From Flavobacteriaceae bacterium S0862 (GTDB lineage: Bacteria > Bacteroidota > Bacteroidia > Flavobacteriales > Flavobacteriaceae), in the NCBI GenBank assembly GCA_023015825.1, contig JALKAW010000003.1, positions 1-64,000 of the forward strand: a DNA stretch of 64,000 bases, read 5' to 3'. Shown in pieces: positions 34,971 to 44,559 of the stretch. The position numbers and the translations under genes are program-made. Position 1 is the first letter of the stretch. Each line of letters starts with the position of its first letter. Below the pieces are notes generated by a model. The model did no database searches. It saw nothing but the letters and a program-made list of their open reading frames with translations, and was not told the DNA's origin.

Positions 34971-36490
34971 TCTGAATAAAACCCTTGAATTTCTGGTTGC
35001 CTATATTTCCAAATCTTATGTAAAGCTTTGATTTCGTATGGGTATTTATAAATCCCAGTTTTATAACGTATTTTTGAAATAGAGCGTATCAGTCTCTTTT
35101 TAATCCCTTTAATTCTAAAATCTGAGACTGTGGGATAATAACCATTGAGAACAGTTTCAAAATTCATAATTCGATCTACCATTTTTGCTGTAAGCCATGG
35201 TGTAAGTGGGTTTTTGCGTAAGTCGAAATTTTCCCAAGCAGGATCTAACCAGTCATCTAATTTTTTAGGAAAACTAAAACCTGCTTTTTGAATTTGTTCA
35301 TAAAGCTCAGAGCCTTCTGTAGCTACTGGACTATATAGATAAATAATAATTTCTGAATCTGGATTGATGGCTTTTATCTCCTTGATAAAGTTGATATCCC
35401 ATTCTATTTGAGCCATGACTTGCTCGGGAGTATCAGCTGGCATACCTAAGACAAAGGAAAACTCGGGAATAATACCTATTTGATGTAAGCGGGCAGCAAA
35501 GTCTTTAATGCCTTGTCCTGTTTGTGTCCCTCCTTTATTCATTTGTTTAAGGATGTCATCATTTCCGGTTTCGGCACCAAGGAAGATCATTTTACAACCT
35601 GCTTCTTTCAAAAGTTTTAAGTCTTCATCAGAATACTTATTAATAGTGTCGATTCTCCCTTCTCCCCACCAAGTAATATCATCATTTTTTATAAGTTCTG
35701 AAAACTCTACAACACGTTTCCGAGAGGTGAAGAAGTTATTATCATGAAATTCTATAGCATCGATACCATAATGATCCTTAAAATACTTCACATCATTGTA
35801 AACTGTTTGCGCAGATTTAGCTTTCCAACGTCCTTCGTAAATAGGTACAACCGCACAAAACGAGCAAGTAAATGGGCAGCCTAGGCTAGAGTGGTATGAA
35901 AATGTTTTACTACCTAAAAACGTACGATTTAAATAGTTCTCTAAATCATAAAATGAGTTGAGGTGTTTATAAGGTAAATCTGGTAAGGTGTCTTGTTCTA
36001 GAAGTTTTTCTTTTTTAGTACGTGTAATAGTACCATCTTCTTCTAAATAAATAAGGTTCATTATATTGGGTAGCGCATTTAAATCACCAGATTCTAATGT
36101 GTCTAATAAATGAGGGAAAGTAACATCCCCAGGACCGCTAACAATATAATCAACATAGCCAGAGTTTATAGAAACTTTATATTGGTTTGATGCAAAATAA
36201 CCTCCCCAAATAGTAATAGCCTTGGAGTAATTTTCTTTAATTTTTTTTGTAAACTCAATGGCTTGTTTTAATTGTGGTCCTGGCATTACTGTAGAGCAGA
36301 AATATTTAAATTCGCCAGTATCAAAATAATTAGTAATAGTCTGCCAAGGGTCTTTTTCTAAATTACCATCTACAAATACATAATCGTATTTACCATGTAT
36401 AGCAGCACCAACTTGTAATATAGAATTGGGTATGCGATGTTTTGAATTTGCACTTCTTGGATTGAATATTAAGATTTTGTTTTTCACCAT
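34967..36490 (-). CDS. B12-binding-type radical SAM enzyme (third of three)
   Basis: 507 residues. The N-terminal third is a cobalamin-binding-like Rossmann domain (FVDGNL, TIWGGYFAS, IVSGPGDVTF). The radical SAM core follows with the cluster cysteines C205, C209 and C212 in LGCPFTCSFC, and later TGNDDILKQMNKGGT. Class B radical SAM enzymes of this type use SAM and often cobalamin for methylation or ring rearrangement on unactivated carbon. The classical DxHxxG cobalamin motif is not evident. Two further copies lie in the same operon. The start overlaps the FkbM gene stop by one base. Confidence 0.88.
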   Translation of the reverse strand: MVKNKILIFNPRSANSKHRIPNSILQVGAAIHGKYDYVFVDGNLEKDPWQTITNYFDTGEFKYFCSTVMPGPQLKQAIEFTKKIKENYSKAITIWGGYFASNQYKVSINSGYVDYIVSGPGDVTFPHLLDTLESGDLNALPNIMNLIYLEEDGTITRTKKEKLLEQDTLPDLPYKHLNSFYDLENYLNRTFLGSKTFSYHSSLGCPFTCSFCAVVPIYEGRWKAKSAQTVYNDVKYFKDHYGIDAIEFHDNNFFTSRKRVVEFSELIKNDDITWWGEGRIDTINKYSDEDLKLLKEAGCKMIFLGAETGNDDILKQMNKGGTQTGQGIKDFAARLHQIGIIPEFSFVLGMPADTPEQVMAQIEWDINFIKEIKAINPDSEIIIYLYSPVATEGSELYEQIQKAGFSFPKKLDDWLDPAWENFDLRKNPLTPWLTAKMVDRIMNFETVLNGYYPTVSDFRIKGIKKRLIRSISKIRYKTGIYKYPYEIKALHKIWKYRQPEIQGFYSE

Positions 36491-37167
36491 TAATTTAGTT
36501 TTGCAAAAATATTACCATGTAGATTTATTACATTCAGAGACTTTATTTCTAAAGTTATCTCCTTATAAGATAACCAAAGCTTGTTTTTGAACCTTGGTTG
36601 TTCATTTAATATGTAGTTAAAACTATACGCTCCTAAAGCACTAATCTTAGAGAGAGATAGTAATGTTTCTTCGATAAAACCTCCAGTGAATTCGAATTCA
36701 ATAATAGGAATTTTATAAGTTAAGTTTTTTAGAATTTGGTATTCATAACCTTCTGTATCAATCTTACAAAATTTTGGTATTCCGTAGGTTTCAATTTGAG
36801 AATCTAAAGTTACGACTTTAGTGTTTTCTTTTCTGTCCCAAAAAGTGTTTTTGGTAGTAAAATATGATCTGAATTTATTGGATAAAGTCGCTATTTCAAT
36901 ATGATTGCCAATAGCTAAATCTAGCACAGTGTTTTTAGAACCTATAGCTATTTTGTTTACTTCAAAACCTGCATATTTTCGTTTGATTTTTAATAACTCT
37001 TCTTGACAATTCGTTTGCGGCTCAAAAGCAATGACTTTTGCACCTAGCGATAAGTATAATTTGCTTTTAACGCCTAAATTTGCCCCAATATCAAAACAAA
37101 GGTCATTTTTACGAATGAGTTTTCGGTAGAATAGTAAATTTTTATATGTGGTAAACTTGTAAAACAT
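36490..37167 (-). CDS. FkbM-family methyltransferase
   Basis: 225 residues. The family motifs are DLCFDIGANLGVKSKLYLSLGAKVIAFEP (20-48, SAM binding) and the FkbM signature CKIDTEGYEYQILKNL (about 133-148). FkbM proteins make O-methyl groups on sugars, polyketides or lipids. It fits an O-methylation step on a glycan in this cluster. It is 8 bp after the methyltransferase gene at 37176. Confidence 0.88.
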   Translation of the reverse strand: MFYKFTTYKNLLFYRKLIRKNDLCFDIGANLGVKSKLYLSLGAKVIAFEPQTNCQEELLKIKRKYAGFEVNKIAIGSKNTVLDLAIGNHIEIATLSNKFRSYFTTKNTFWDRKENTKVVTLDSQIETYGIPKFCKIDTEGYEYQILKNLTYKIPIIEFEFTGGFIEETLLSLSKISALGAYSFNYILNEQPRFKNKLWLSYKEITLEIKSLNVINLHGNIFAKLN

Positions 37168-37175
37168 AATTTATA

Positions 37176-38003
37176 CTAATAAGTTTCATCAGTGTATAAC
37201 CCATAATAAATGATTGGCTTTTTGGGTGAAAAAAATTTTATAGCGTTTTCGAATTTGTTATAAGAGTATAGAGAAATAGTATTTTTTTTAAGTATTTTTT
37301 TGTCCTTTAAATCTAAAAATCCTTTTGATGCATTATAAAAGAGAGGTATGTTATATCGCTTTTTAAATATAATATTCTGTCCTTGAAAATGTTGTTTTAT
37401 ACTTGCAGGGTTTTTGTAAAATGCTAAGCCAGTACATATAATTTGTCCATTTGGGTTTAACAGTTTTTTGGCATCATTTATAATAGCTTCATGATTTTGA
37501 AAAAAAGCCCAATTTCTATTAAAAATTATAAGGTCAAATTTCTTTTCAATTCTAAATAGTTGATCAACATGCATTTGTAATAAGGTGAATTTTGTGTTGT
37601 AATGGATATTGGTTTTTACACCATCAAATTCATCTTCAAAAAAATTAATTCCAGTTAAACTATGTCCTTTTTTTGCAAAATAATTACATAGCCAACTATT
37701 CCAAGAACCAATGTCTAAGATTTCTAAATGTTTTTTAGTTTTTATTAATACATCTATAATTTTTACATCTTTTTGTCTTTCTTTCCACTCAGGTGTATGC
37801 ATAGAAAACGGAAGATTTTTATAAGAATTTTTATCTATAGCAATTAAATTTGTTGTCTTTCTGTAATCTTGAAAAGCATTCAAAAAGTAATTTAATTTTT
37901 CTTTTTCATCATCAGATATAATAGAATAGAAACCATTAGAGTAGTAACTATTTAGTTCTTTTAGTGAGCAATATTTATCGTTATTTGGATGTAGTATTTT
38001 CAT
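37176..38003 (-). CDS. Class I SAM methyltransferase, pathway-associated
   Basis: 275 residues. The SAM site is ILDIGSWNSWLCNYFAKKGHSLTGINFF (about 95-122), an unusual variant of motif I with Trp-Asn-Ser-Trp in place of GxGxG. Later FDLIIFNRNWAFFQNHEAII and LLNPNGQIICTGLAFYKN complete the fold. The N-terminal 90 residues have no recognised domain. It overlaps the flippase gene by 4 bp. Methylation target unknown. Confidence 0.75.
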   Translation of the reverse strand: MKILHPNNDKYCSLKELNSYYSNGFYSIISDDEKEKLNYFLNAFQDYRKTTNLIAIDKNSYKNLPFSMHTPEWKERQKDVKIIDVLIKTKKHLEILDIGSWNSWLCNYFAKKGHSLTGINFFEDEFDGVKTNIHYNTKFTLLQMHVDQLFRIEKKFDLIIFNRNWAFFQNHEAIINDAKKLLNPNGQIICTGLAFYKNPASIKQHFQGQNIIFKKRYNIPLFYNASKGFLDLKDKKILKKNTISLYSYNKFENAIKFFSPKKPIIYYGLYTDETY

Positions 38004-39136
38004 TTAATTAGTTTTAATTTGTAGAAACATAAAAAGCTACACTGACTTATAAAAACGCTAATAATTGCTCCTATTATTCCCATTTTTTGGATTAATAAAA
38101 ATGTAAGAATTAAATTTAAAAGTGCATTTATAAAATTGATTTTTAAAATAGAACTTTCTCTTTTATTTCTATAATACATCATAATATCTACAATAAAAAA
38201 ATATGTAGGTATTGATGTTAAACCTCCAAAAATATAGAAGCGTAAAGGCAAGTTTAATACTGCAATTTTTTCTAAAATAAACCATAAAATAATTGTGCAT
38301 ATAGATACCAAAGGAAATGATATTAGAGCTAATAAATTCTTAATCTTTATAATTGTTTTTTTTGGTAACCTATATAAATGTTTATTAAATGGTAAAATGA
38401 TTAAGTAAGATAAGGATTGAATTAGTAAGAAGGCAGTTATTGCAATTTGGTATTCTGAGATTTGAGTTTTTGGCATTGTAAAATTAACAATATACAAATC
38501 AACTTTTGAAGCAACCCAACCACTAAGCCCAAGCGTAAAAAACCAAAATGCCATTTTAAACTCATTTATAGATATTTTAAAAGAAATCTTTTCTTTCCAT
38601 AATTTTAAAGCTATAGCTAACCATAAAAATTTAATTAAAAAAGCAATACAATACAGTTTTAAAAACACCTGTAAACTGAAATTTTCAATAAAAAAAATAC
38701 TATTAAGAATAATTCCAAAACCGAATATTTCTGCAATAAATTGCGAGCCAAATTTTTGATGATATATTATTAAACTCTCTAAGGCATTGTAAAAATGCAT
38801 AAGAATTACCAAGACGATACACCAAATCGCAATTGTAAACGGAAAAAAGAATAGCAGTAATAATGTTAAAGGAAGTAGAAGACTTCTACTAAAAAAATTA
38901 GAATAAAAATTATAGTAGATTTTAGAAGGTTGAGAGCTAAACTTTCTTACCAAATAATCTTTATTGCCCCAACTTATTATAAAAACGACTAAAAAGACTA
39001 ATAATAATGCATTAACCATTGTTCCCCAATCTTCTTTGCCAAAAAAGTTAATGCCAAAAAGGGCAATCAAAAAATTGAAAACTGGACCAGAAAACCCACG
39101 AACAGTATTTATTCCTATGAGTAATAATCTATTCAT
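38000..39136 (-). CDS. Polysaccharide flippase-like (Wzx/MATE-type) membrane protein
   Basis: 378 residues with about ten to twelve membrane segments spread along the whole length. The start INTVRGFSGPVFNFLIALFGINFFGKEDWGT resembles the polysaccharide biosynthesis export family. This family flips lipid-linked sugars across the inner membrane. It overlaps both neighbours (8 bp and 4 bp). Its presence says that the product of this operon is membrane-linked and exported. Confidence 0.75.
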   Translation of the reverse strand: MNRLLLIGINTVRGFSGPVFNFLIALFGINFFGKEDWGTMVNALLLVFLVVFIISWGNKDYLVRKFSSQPSKIYYNFYSNFFSRSLLLPLTLLLLFFFPFTIAIWCIVLVILMHFYNALESLIIYHQKFGSQFIAEIFGFGIILNSIFFIENFSLQVFLKLYCIAFLIKFLWLAIALKLWKEKISFKISINEFKMAFWFFTLGLSGWVASKVDLYIVNFTMPKTQISEYQIAITAFLLIQSLSYLIILPFNKHLYRLPKKTIIKIKNLLALISFPLVSICTIILWFILEKIAVLNLPLRFYIFGGLTSIPTYFFIVDIMMYYRNKRESSILKINFINALLNLILTFLLIQKMGIIGAIISVFISQCSFLCFYKLKLIK

Positions 39137-40178
39137 TGTATAGTTTTATGTAAGATGAAACACATGTGTCTTCTTGGATTAAACGTATACGTTTCTTTTC
39201 TTTTTTAGGCGCACTTAAAATGAGCTTACAAGCCTCTTCCATTTCTTTTTTAGATTTACAAATTTGCCATTCTGGGATGGCTTTGGCAATACCAACATTA
39301 AATGAAACAATCTGCATGCCTGCATATAAGGACTCTAAAAAGACAAATCCAAAAGACTCATAAGTGCTTGTGTGTAATAAAAGTTTCGCTTGAGACATCT
39401 TCTTAAGGACCTGTTCTCTAGGAAGTTTTCCGATTAGAGTAATGTTATTAATTAGATGCCTTTCTTTAATAGTCTTTTCTAATTGAATTCGCATTTTTCC
39501 TTCACCAATGATTTCAACTTTTAGTTTAGGAGTTGTCTTAGCTAAACCGTCAATTATATTTATAAAAACAGAATAGTTTTTAATTTTATTCAAAGAACCA
39601 ACACCTAAAATATCAATACTAATGTTCTGTAATTCTGAAAATGACTCTGTGTCTAAATGCCATGGAATTATAGTAGAATCTACCCCGTAATTTTCAAATA
39701 ACTTAATCTTTTGATTCTCAGAAAGTGTTATGACCTTTGTAGATGTATTGATTAAGAACTTTACATATCTATTACCAATATTAACATCCTGTCCCATTAC
39801 AGTAGTGATATGTTTAATGCTATGCTTTTTTAAAAATCTATTGCCAATTAATGAGCACTCACCAATCCAAAAACTATGAATAGTAGTTATAGGATTTTTG
39901 CTATTTATTTCTTTTAATGATTGTAAGGCCTTTTTCCATGTATAAAGTTTTTTATAACGTTTATTACTTCCTTTTAATGGAATTACTTTAATGCCATGCC
40001 AATCATATGTCTTATTAGAAAAGGGGAATTGAAATGTGAGCACAGTCATTTTAGTATTTGAGAGTGCTTTCCGTAAACTTTTTAAATACACTTGTAAAGC
40101 AGGAATAGTTGTGGAATCCATTTCAGATTCGGCAAAACCAGGAGTTAAAAAAACGATATGTGATCCTTCAGTATTCAA
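39129..40178 (-). CDS. Glycosyltransferase family 4-like protein
   Basis: 349 residues. GT-B fold: an N-terminal half with FLTPGFAESEMDSTTIPALQ, and a C-terminal half with the family motifs ILGVGSLNKIKNYSVFI, LKVEIIGEGKMR, ITLIGKLPREQVLKKM and LLHTSTYESFGFVFLESLYAG (about 260-280), where the EX7E glutamates lie. It would transfer a sugar from a nucleotide donor to a lipid-linked acceptor. It is 19 bp after the membrane glycosyltransferase gene. Confidence 0.88.
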   Translation of the reverse strand: MNTEGSHIVFLTPGFAESEMDSTTIPALQVYLKSLRKALSNTKMTVLTFQFPFSNKTYDWHGIKVIPLKGSNKRYKKLYTWKKALQSLKEINSKNPITTIHSFWIGECSLIGNRFLKKHSIKHITTVMGQDVNIGNRYVKFLINTSTKVITLSENQKIKLFENYGVDSTIIPWHLDTESFSELQNISIDILGVGSLNKIKNYSVFINIIDGLAKTTPKLKVEIIGEGKMRIQLEKTIKERHLINNITLIGKLPREQVLKKMSQAKLLLHTSTYESFGFVFLESLYAGMQIVSFNVGIAKAIPEWQICKSKKEMEEACKLILSAPKKEKKRIRLIQEDTCVSSYIKLYNE

Positions 40179-40197
40179 TTAGTGTCTATACAATTGG

Positions 40198-41640
40198 TTA
40201 TTCTTTAAGATGAATTTCATACAACTTCCATCCTTGAGGACCTTCCTCGAGTATTTTTAATTGATAGTTATTTTTAATGTTCTCCCAATTTAGTATCGGG
40301 TTTTTATCTTTCCATTGATTTTTAAATTTCTCAGGATTAAAAAGAACGAGATCATTAGAATTTAACTTGTTATAGCGTTCAATCCACATATTTTTATAGT
40401 CAAAATTTAATGCTCTTCCTTTTAAATCAACATCAATATCAAAACTATAAAGTGTTCTGTTTTGGTAAGGCTCCATTAATGTTGTTATCTTTTTTTCTAA
40501 TAAATTTCTATTGTAAAAAGAACGAAAAGCATAATAGCATAAACATATCTGAACCAATACTAAAAGTAATAGAATGTTATTAGTGATTTTTATACGTTCA
40601 GAAAATCTAGCTAATAAATACTGAAATGTAGGGAACAATAAAATTAGAACTAAGCTATAGTTTAGAACTAAAAAGCGTGAATTTTGAAAAGGAATACCAG
40701 CCATAAATAGACTGTATAATAGGTATGCAAAGAGTAATGCTTTGTTGGGTTTAAATTTTAGATCTTTTATAAAATTTACAATTAGTAAGACCAATCCGAT
40801 TATAAAAAATCGCGGATGAAACGCGTTGAAAAATGCGTAAATAATATTTGGAAATTTATTGTAAGTAGTTCCATCTGAGGTGTCAAATTGCTTCTTAAAA
40901 AAATTAAAAAATGACCATTGTTGAAGCCAATCGTGATTTAAAAACCCAGAAACATTCTCACTTCTAATATAAAAGTGTGGAATACTTAAAACACCAACAA
41001 TAACTATAATTGGAATAAGGTGTAATAACTGACGTTTGTTTTTAGTTAGTCTAAATAAAACTAAAATTCCGAAAGGAAAAAGGATAACAAAGCTAGCATA
41101 TCTAGTCATAATAGCACACATTGCAAAAACAGTAGCGAAGTATAAACTTTTCAGAATATTATGTTTTTTAAAACTCAATGCATGATAGATTGAAAGAATA
41201 ATGAAACATGCAGATAACATATCTGACATTACAACCATACTAATGCTGAATATTGCAGGCGATAGTATAAAAAATAGAATAATATAGTGAGGTGCTTTGC
41301 TGCTAGTAGAGTATAATAGTCTTATAATTTTATAAATATAAATAGAGCTTACAACAAATGCTATAAGTGTTATTAAATTTAGGGTTAGCTTCATATCCTG
41401 AAAACCAAAATTGACTATTGCTCCTATTAAAGGGTAGTATAGAGGCCAAAAATAATCTCCTGGAGCTTTTTCTCCGTTTAATGAATTGAATAACTCATTG
41501 GCATATCTCAAGTATTCATAAGAATCTTGACCATATAAACCATCAAAACCTAAAGCTCTTGTGAATATAAACAGCACAACTGATATTACAGTGAATGTAA
41601 TATAAATAGAATACGAATTTTCGTTTTTGTTTAAATTCAA
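40198..41640 (-). CDS. ArnT/PMT-type membrane glycosyltransferase (GT39/83-like)
   Basis: 480 residues with about ten membrane segments. An acidic residue near the start of the first loop (GLYGQDSYEYLRYANE, about 31-46) matches the catalytic Asp of GT-C enzymes that use polyprenyl-phosphate sugars. The C-terminal 110 residues are soluble and probably periplasmic. It would attach a sugar on the outer face of the inner membrane. It overlaps the upstream methyltransferase by 4 bp. Confidence 0.82.
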   Translation of the reverse strand: MNLNKNENSYSIYITFTVISVVLFIFTRALGFDGLYGQDSYEYLRYANELFNSLNGEKAPGDYFWPLYYPLIGAIVNFGFQDMKLTLNLITLIAFVVSSIYIYKIIRLLYSTSSKAPHYIILFFILSPAIFSISMVVMSDMLSACFIILSIYHALSFKKHNILKSLYFATVFAMCAIMTRYASFVILFPFGILVLFRLTKNKRQLLHLIPIIVIVGVLSIPHFYIRSENVSGFLNHDWLQQWSFFNFFKKQFDTSDGTTYNKFPNIIYAFFNAFHPRFFIIGLVLLIVNFIKDLKFKPNKALLFAYLLYSLFMAGIPFQNSRFLVLNYSLVLILLFPTFQYLLARFSERIKITNNILLLLVLVQICLCYYAFRSFYNRNLLEKKITTLMEPYQNRTLYSFDIDVDLKGRALNFDYKNMWIERYNKLNSNDLVLFNPEKFKNQWKDKNPILNWENIKNNYQLKILEEGPQGWKLYEIHLKE

Positions 41641-42389
41641 TTGTTAGTTTTTATATATCGTAACCAAGGAAAAGGTGAATCTTTTTTGTTTAATAGTTTA
41701 TTTAATATTTTATTTCTATTAGTGTATAAAGTTTCAAATTCTGAAACGCTATCTATTGAATGATGAAAATAATTAGAGGCCATTTCTGGAAACCCTAATT
41801 TAGTATAGTAATTAAGGGTTCTTTGCTTAGCCTCAGTTATTTGATCTTTTTTATAAAAAGGGCTGTCAATGATATGAATTTCTCCATTAGATTTTAGAAA
41901 CGATTTTAACGTAACTATTAAAGTTTCAAAATCTGAGAAATACTGAACACAACTATTTAATGTAATAATGTCTGCTTGTTCTTTAAATATCGTTCCGAGT
42001 TTAAAAATATCACCATAAGTAAATTGCAAGTTTTTTTTCTTGAACACTCTTGCCCCTTGTTCTAATTCTTCTCTATTAACATCTAAACCAATAATATGAT
42101 TTTTACTAGAAACACTAGCTATTATATTAGTAAACCAGCCATTTCCGCAACCTATATCGAGAATATTTAAGCCATCATTTTTTGAAGCCATATAATCGAT
42201 AAATCGTCCAGTAGATTTTACTCTATATCCCCATTCATTCTGCTTTATATATGGTAGTAATGCGACTTTCTTATCTGAGAGAATCCGTTGTTCTTTATCT
42301 CTAACAGCGATATAAACATCTGAAAATTCACCCGACTCTTCAGTGATATAAACTACATTTTTTTCTATATGCGCATTTCTAAAGTCCAT
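41637..42389 (-). CDS. Class I SAM methyltransferase, pathway-associated
   Basis: 250 residues. Motif I LNILDIGCGNGWFTNIIA (about 74-91), an acidic residue after IIGLDVN, and FTYGDIF and ADIITLNSCVQYF follow, so the SAM-binding core is complete. It begins one base inside the stop of the radical SAM gene upstream, forming a radical SAM/methyltransferase pair. The substrate is unknown. Confidence 0.85.
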   Translation of the reverse strand: MDFRNAHIEKNVVYITEESGEFSDVYIAVRDKEQRILSDKKVALLPYIKQNEWGYRVKSTGRFIDYMASKNDGLNILDIGCGNGWFTNIIASVSSKNHIIGLDVNREELEQGARVFKKKNLQFTYGDIFKLGTIFKEQADIITLNSCVQYFSDFETLIVTLKSFLKSNGEIHIIDSPFYKKDQITEAKQRTLNYYTKLGFPEMASNYFHHSIDSVSEFETLYTNRNKILNKLLNKKDSPFPWLRYIKTNN

Positions 42390-43777
42390 TATCTTTTATA
42401 TAATTTCATTGCAGTTTGGGCTAAAATTGCTTTTGTTTTTAATTTAAGAGAAGTAAGATTGCTTTTGTTTTTTCCTTTTAAAATTTCTTTGTTATAATTT
42501 ACTTCGTTAACAATACGTCTTACTGCATAATCATAGAATTTTCTCGAATATGTTCTTGTGAAATCAATCTCTCTATCTGTTGAAGTTTCCCAATTAGGTT
42601 GCACCGTTATTTTGTCTTCAATTTCATTGTAAAGTGATGTGCCTTTTATTGGATAAGCCACAGTAATGGTGAAATGTGAGGGGTTAGCAGCCTTTAAATA
42701 GGTGATAGTTTCGTTAATGTCATTTTCATCTTCACCAGGATAACCAACCATTATAAAAGTGCCAGTTTCCATACCAATGGCGTTGGTTTTTTGGATGGCA
42801 TCTTTTACGATATCTATATCCACACGCCTATCCATAGCATCAATGATTTTTTGCGAACCACTTTCTGCGCCAATCCAAATTCTGTTACAACCAGCCTCCT
42901 TTAATAGTTGTAGAATTTCATCATTTAAACGTTCTGCACGTGTTATACATTCAAAAGGAATAATTGCATCTTGTTTAATCACTTCTTCATGAAAGGTCTT
43001 AATCCACTTATGACTTACAGTAAATACATCATCTACAAACCAAATGCTATCCGGATTATAAGTGCTTTTTAGCATACCTAATTCTGTCGCTACTAAATTC
43101 GCAGGACGTCTTCTGTAACTTTGCCCATAGACAGCTGTACTGCACCATTTGCAAGTATATGGACAACCGCGTTGAGTACTCACTGTCATAGAACTCATTC
43201 CATGATTAGTTTTCCAAGTTTCTAAATACTTTTCCATAGGAATTGCTGCTCTATTTGGCAATGGCAATTCTGAAAGTTCTTTCATTTTTATTCTTGGTGC
43301 GGTTCTTTTTAAGCTTCCATTATCTAAGTAGGCGATTCCTGTAATATTACTATAATTAGTTTTATTAATTATAGCATTATATAGTTCTAAAGTTGTTTGT
43401 TCACCCTCACCAATAATAAGAAAGTCAACACCAGTGCTGAGGTAATTTTTACAATTATAAGTAATATCAGGACCACCTAAAATAAGTGTCGGAAATCCGT
43501 ATTTTGAGTCGTTTTTTAGGATTTTAATCAATTTAACAACATTAACTTTTGTCATTAAATTGGTGTAAATAGCAACAACTTTAGGTTGTTTATCTACTAT
43601 AAATTGAAGTTGTTTTTCTCTTGAAAAAAATGTTGAATCATATATGTGATTTTCAACTTTATACTTATTTAAATACCCAGAAATATACAGCAAACCTAAT
43701 GGGGGATAAGGTTTCATAATTGCTTGTTCCTTAACATCGTCATATAAATAATAGGTATGTGTAAGTACAATACTCAT
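42389..43777 (-). CDS. B12-binding-type radical SAM enzyme (second of three)
   Basis: 462 residues. N-terminal cobalamin-binding-like domain: YPPLGLLYISGYL, VVAIYTNL, TLILGGPDITYN, FLIIGEGEQT. The radical SAM core has C205, C209 and C212 in TQRGCPYTCKWC, then NRIWIGAESGSQKIIDAMDR and GMETGTFIMVGYPGEDENDI. It is closely related to the copy at 44552-46015 and less to that at 34967-36490. It is likely to modify a carbon centre of the pathway intermediate by methylation or oxidative rearrangement. Confidence 0.88.
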   Translation of the reverse strand: MSIVLTHTYYLYDDVKEQAIMKPYPPLGLLYISGYLNKYKVENHIYDSTFFSREKQLQFIVDKQPKVVAIYTNLMTKVNVVKLIKILKNDSKYGFPTLILGGPDITYNCKNYLSTGVDFLIIGEGEQTTLELYNAIINKTNYSNITGIAYLDNGSLKRTAPRIKMKELSELPLPNRAAIPMEKYLETWKTNHGMSSMTVSTQRGCPYTCKWCSTAVYGQSYRRRPANLVATELGMLKSTYNPDSIWFVDDVFTVSHKWIKTFHEEVIKQDAIIPFECITRAERLNDEILQLLKEAGCNRIWIGAESGSQKIIDAMDRRVDIDIVKDAIQKTNAIGMETGTFIMVGYPGEDENDINETITYLKAANPSHFTITVAYPIKGTSLYNEIEDKITVQPNWETSTDREIDFTRTYSRKFYDYAVRRIVNEVNYNKEILKGKNKSNLTSLKLKTKAILAQTAMKLYKR

Positions 43778-44559
43778 GACTTCTTTTTTAATTCAATTAA
43801 AAAATGATCTGCATATTTAGCCCAAAATGATCTCGTGATTAGGTTATCAATACTTTTAAAAATTGACAGAAATGGTTTTTTGGCTAAAAATGAATCTTCA
43901 AGATAAGAAGGCGGTATGGTTAATCCTATTGGTTTAACCTTATTTGTTATATAAGATGATTCAGTTAAAGCTTCAATGTCTTTAGGATTATAGTACCAAG
44001 TTTTAACATTGACTCCATCAACATTCGCAACTATACTTTTATTAGTTTTACGTCTTTTAACATTGTTGAAATGACCTTTCATAATGAAATACAATTGTTC
44101 CCATAGACAATGTTTAGGCATAATCACTAAAACTATTTTACCTTCAGGATTTAATAGTTTAGTTGCTGTTTTAAAAAAAAGATTTATTTCATTATTTGAT
44201 AAACAATTGAAACCACCAAAATTTGAAAAAATAAAATCAAAGGTTGTACTGAATGTGCTTTCATTTATACCGTTAATATCTTGAATTTTGAAAGTTAAAT
44301 TTTCTGAATTTGTTTTTGCTTTGGCAACTTTAATCATACCTTCAGAAATATCTGTAGCTAGAATTTCATGGTCTGATTTAGCAAAACTAATCGCGTCTTC
44401 ACCAGTGCCACAGTTTAACTCTAAAATAGAAAGTTTTTTTTCTTGATTTAGTATAGGATCGAGATATTTAAAGACTAATTGTCGTTGTGCTTTTCCAATA
44501 TTTGAAAATGTAAAAGCAGTATCGTAATTTCTAGAAGCGATATCAAAATCCTTAGGCAT
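43774..44559 (-). CDS. Class I SAM methyltransferase, pathway-associated
   Basis: 261 residues. KLSILELNCGTGEDAISFAK (about 38-57) is motif I, ILATDISEGMIKVAKAK binds the ribose, and NFGGFNCLSNNEINLFFK and LLNPEGKIVLVIMPKH follow. The C-terminal half has the pattern seen in ubiquinone/menaquinone-type and small-molecule methyltransferases. It overlaps both neighbouring radical SAM genes (8 bp and 4 bp). Confidence 0.85.
   Translation of the reverse strand: MPKDFDIASRNYDTAFTFSNIGKAQRQLVFKYLDPILNQEKKLSILELNCGTGEDAISFAKSDHEILATDISEGMIKVAKAKTNSENLTFKIQDINGINESTFSTTFDFIFSNFGGFNCLSNNEINLFFKTATKLLNPEGKIVLVIMPKHCLWEQLYFIMKGHFNNVKRRKTNKSIVANVDGVNVKTWYYNPKDIEALTESSYITNKVKPIGLTIPPSYLEDSFLAKKPFLSIFKSIDNLITRSFWAKYADHFLIELKKKS

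Noticed and set aside
34311-40178. Standard O-antigen locus
   Set aside because: There are no wzy-like polymerase, dTDP-rhamnose or nucleotide-sugar genes in it, and three radical SAM enzymes are not part of known O-antigen loci.
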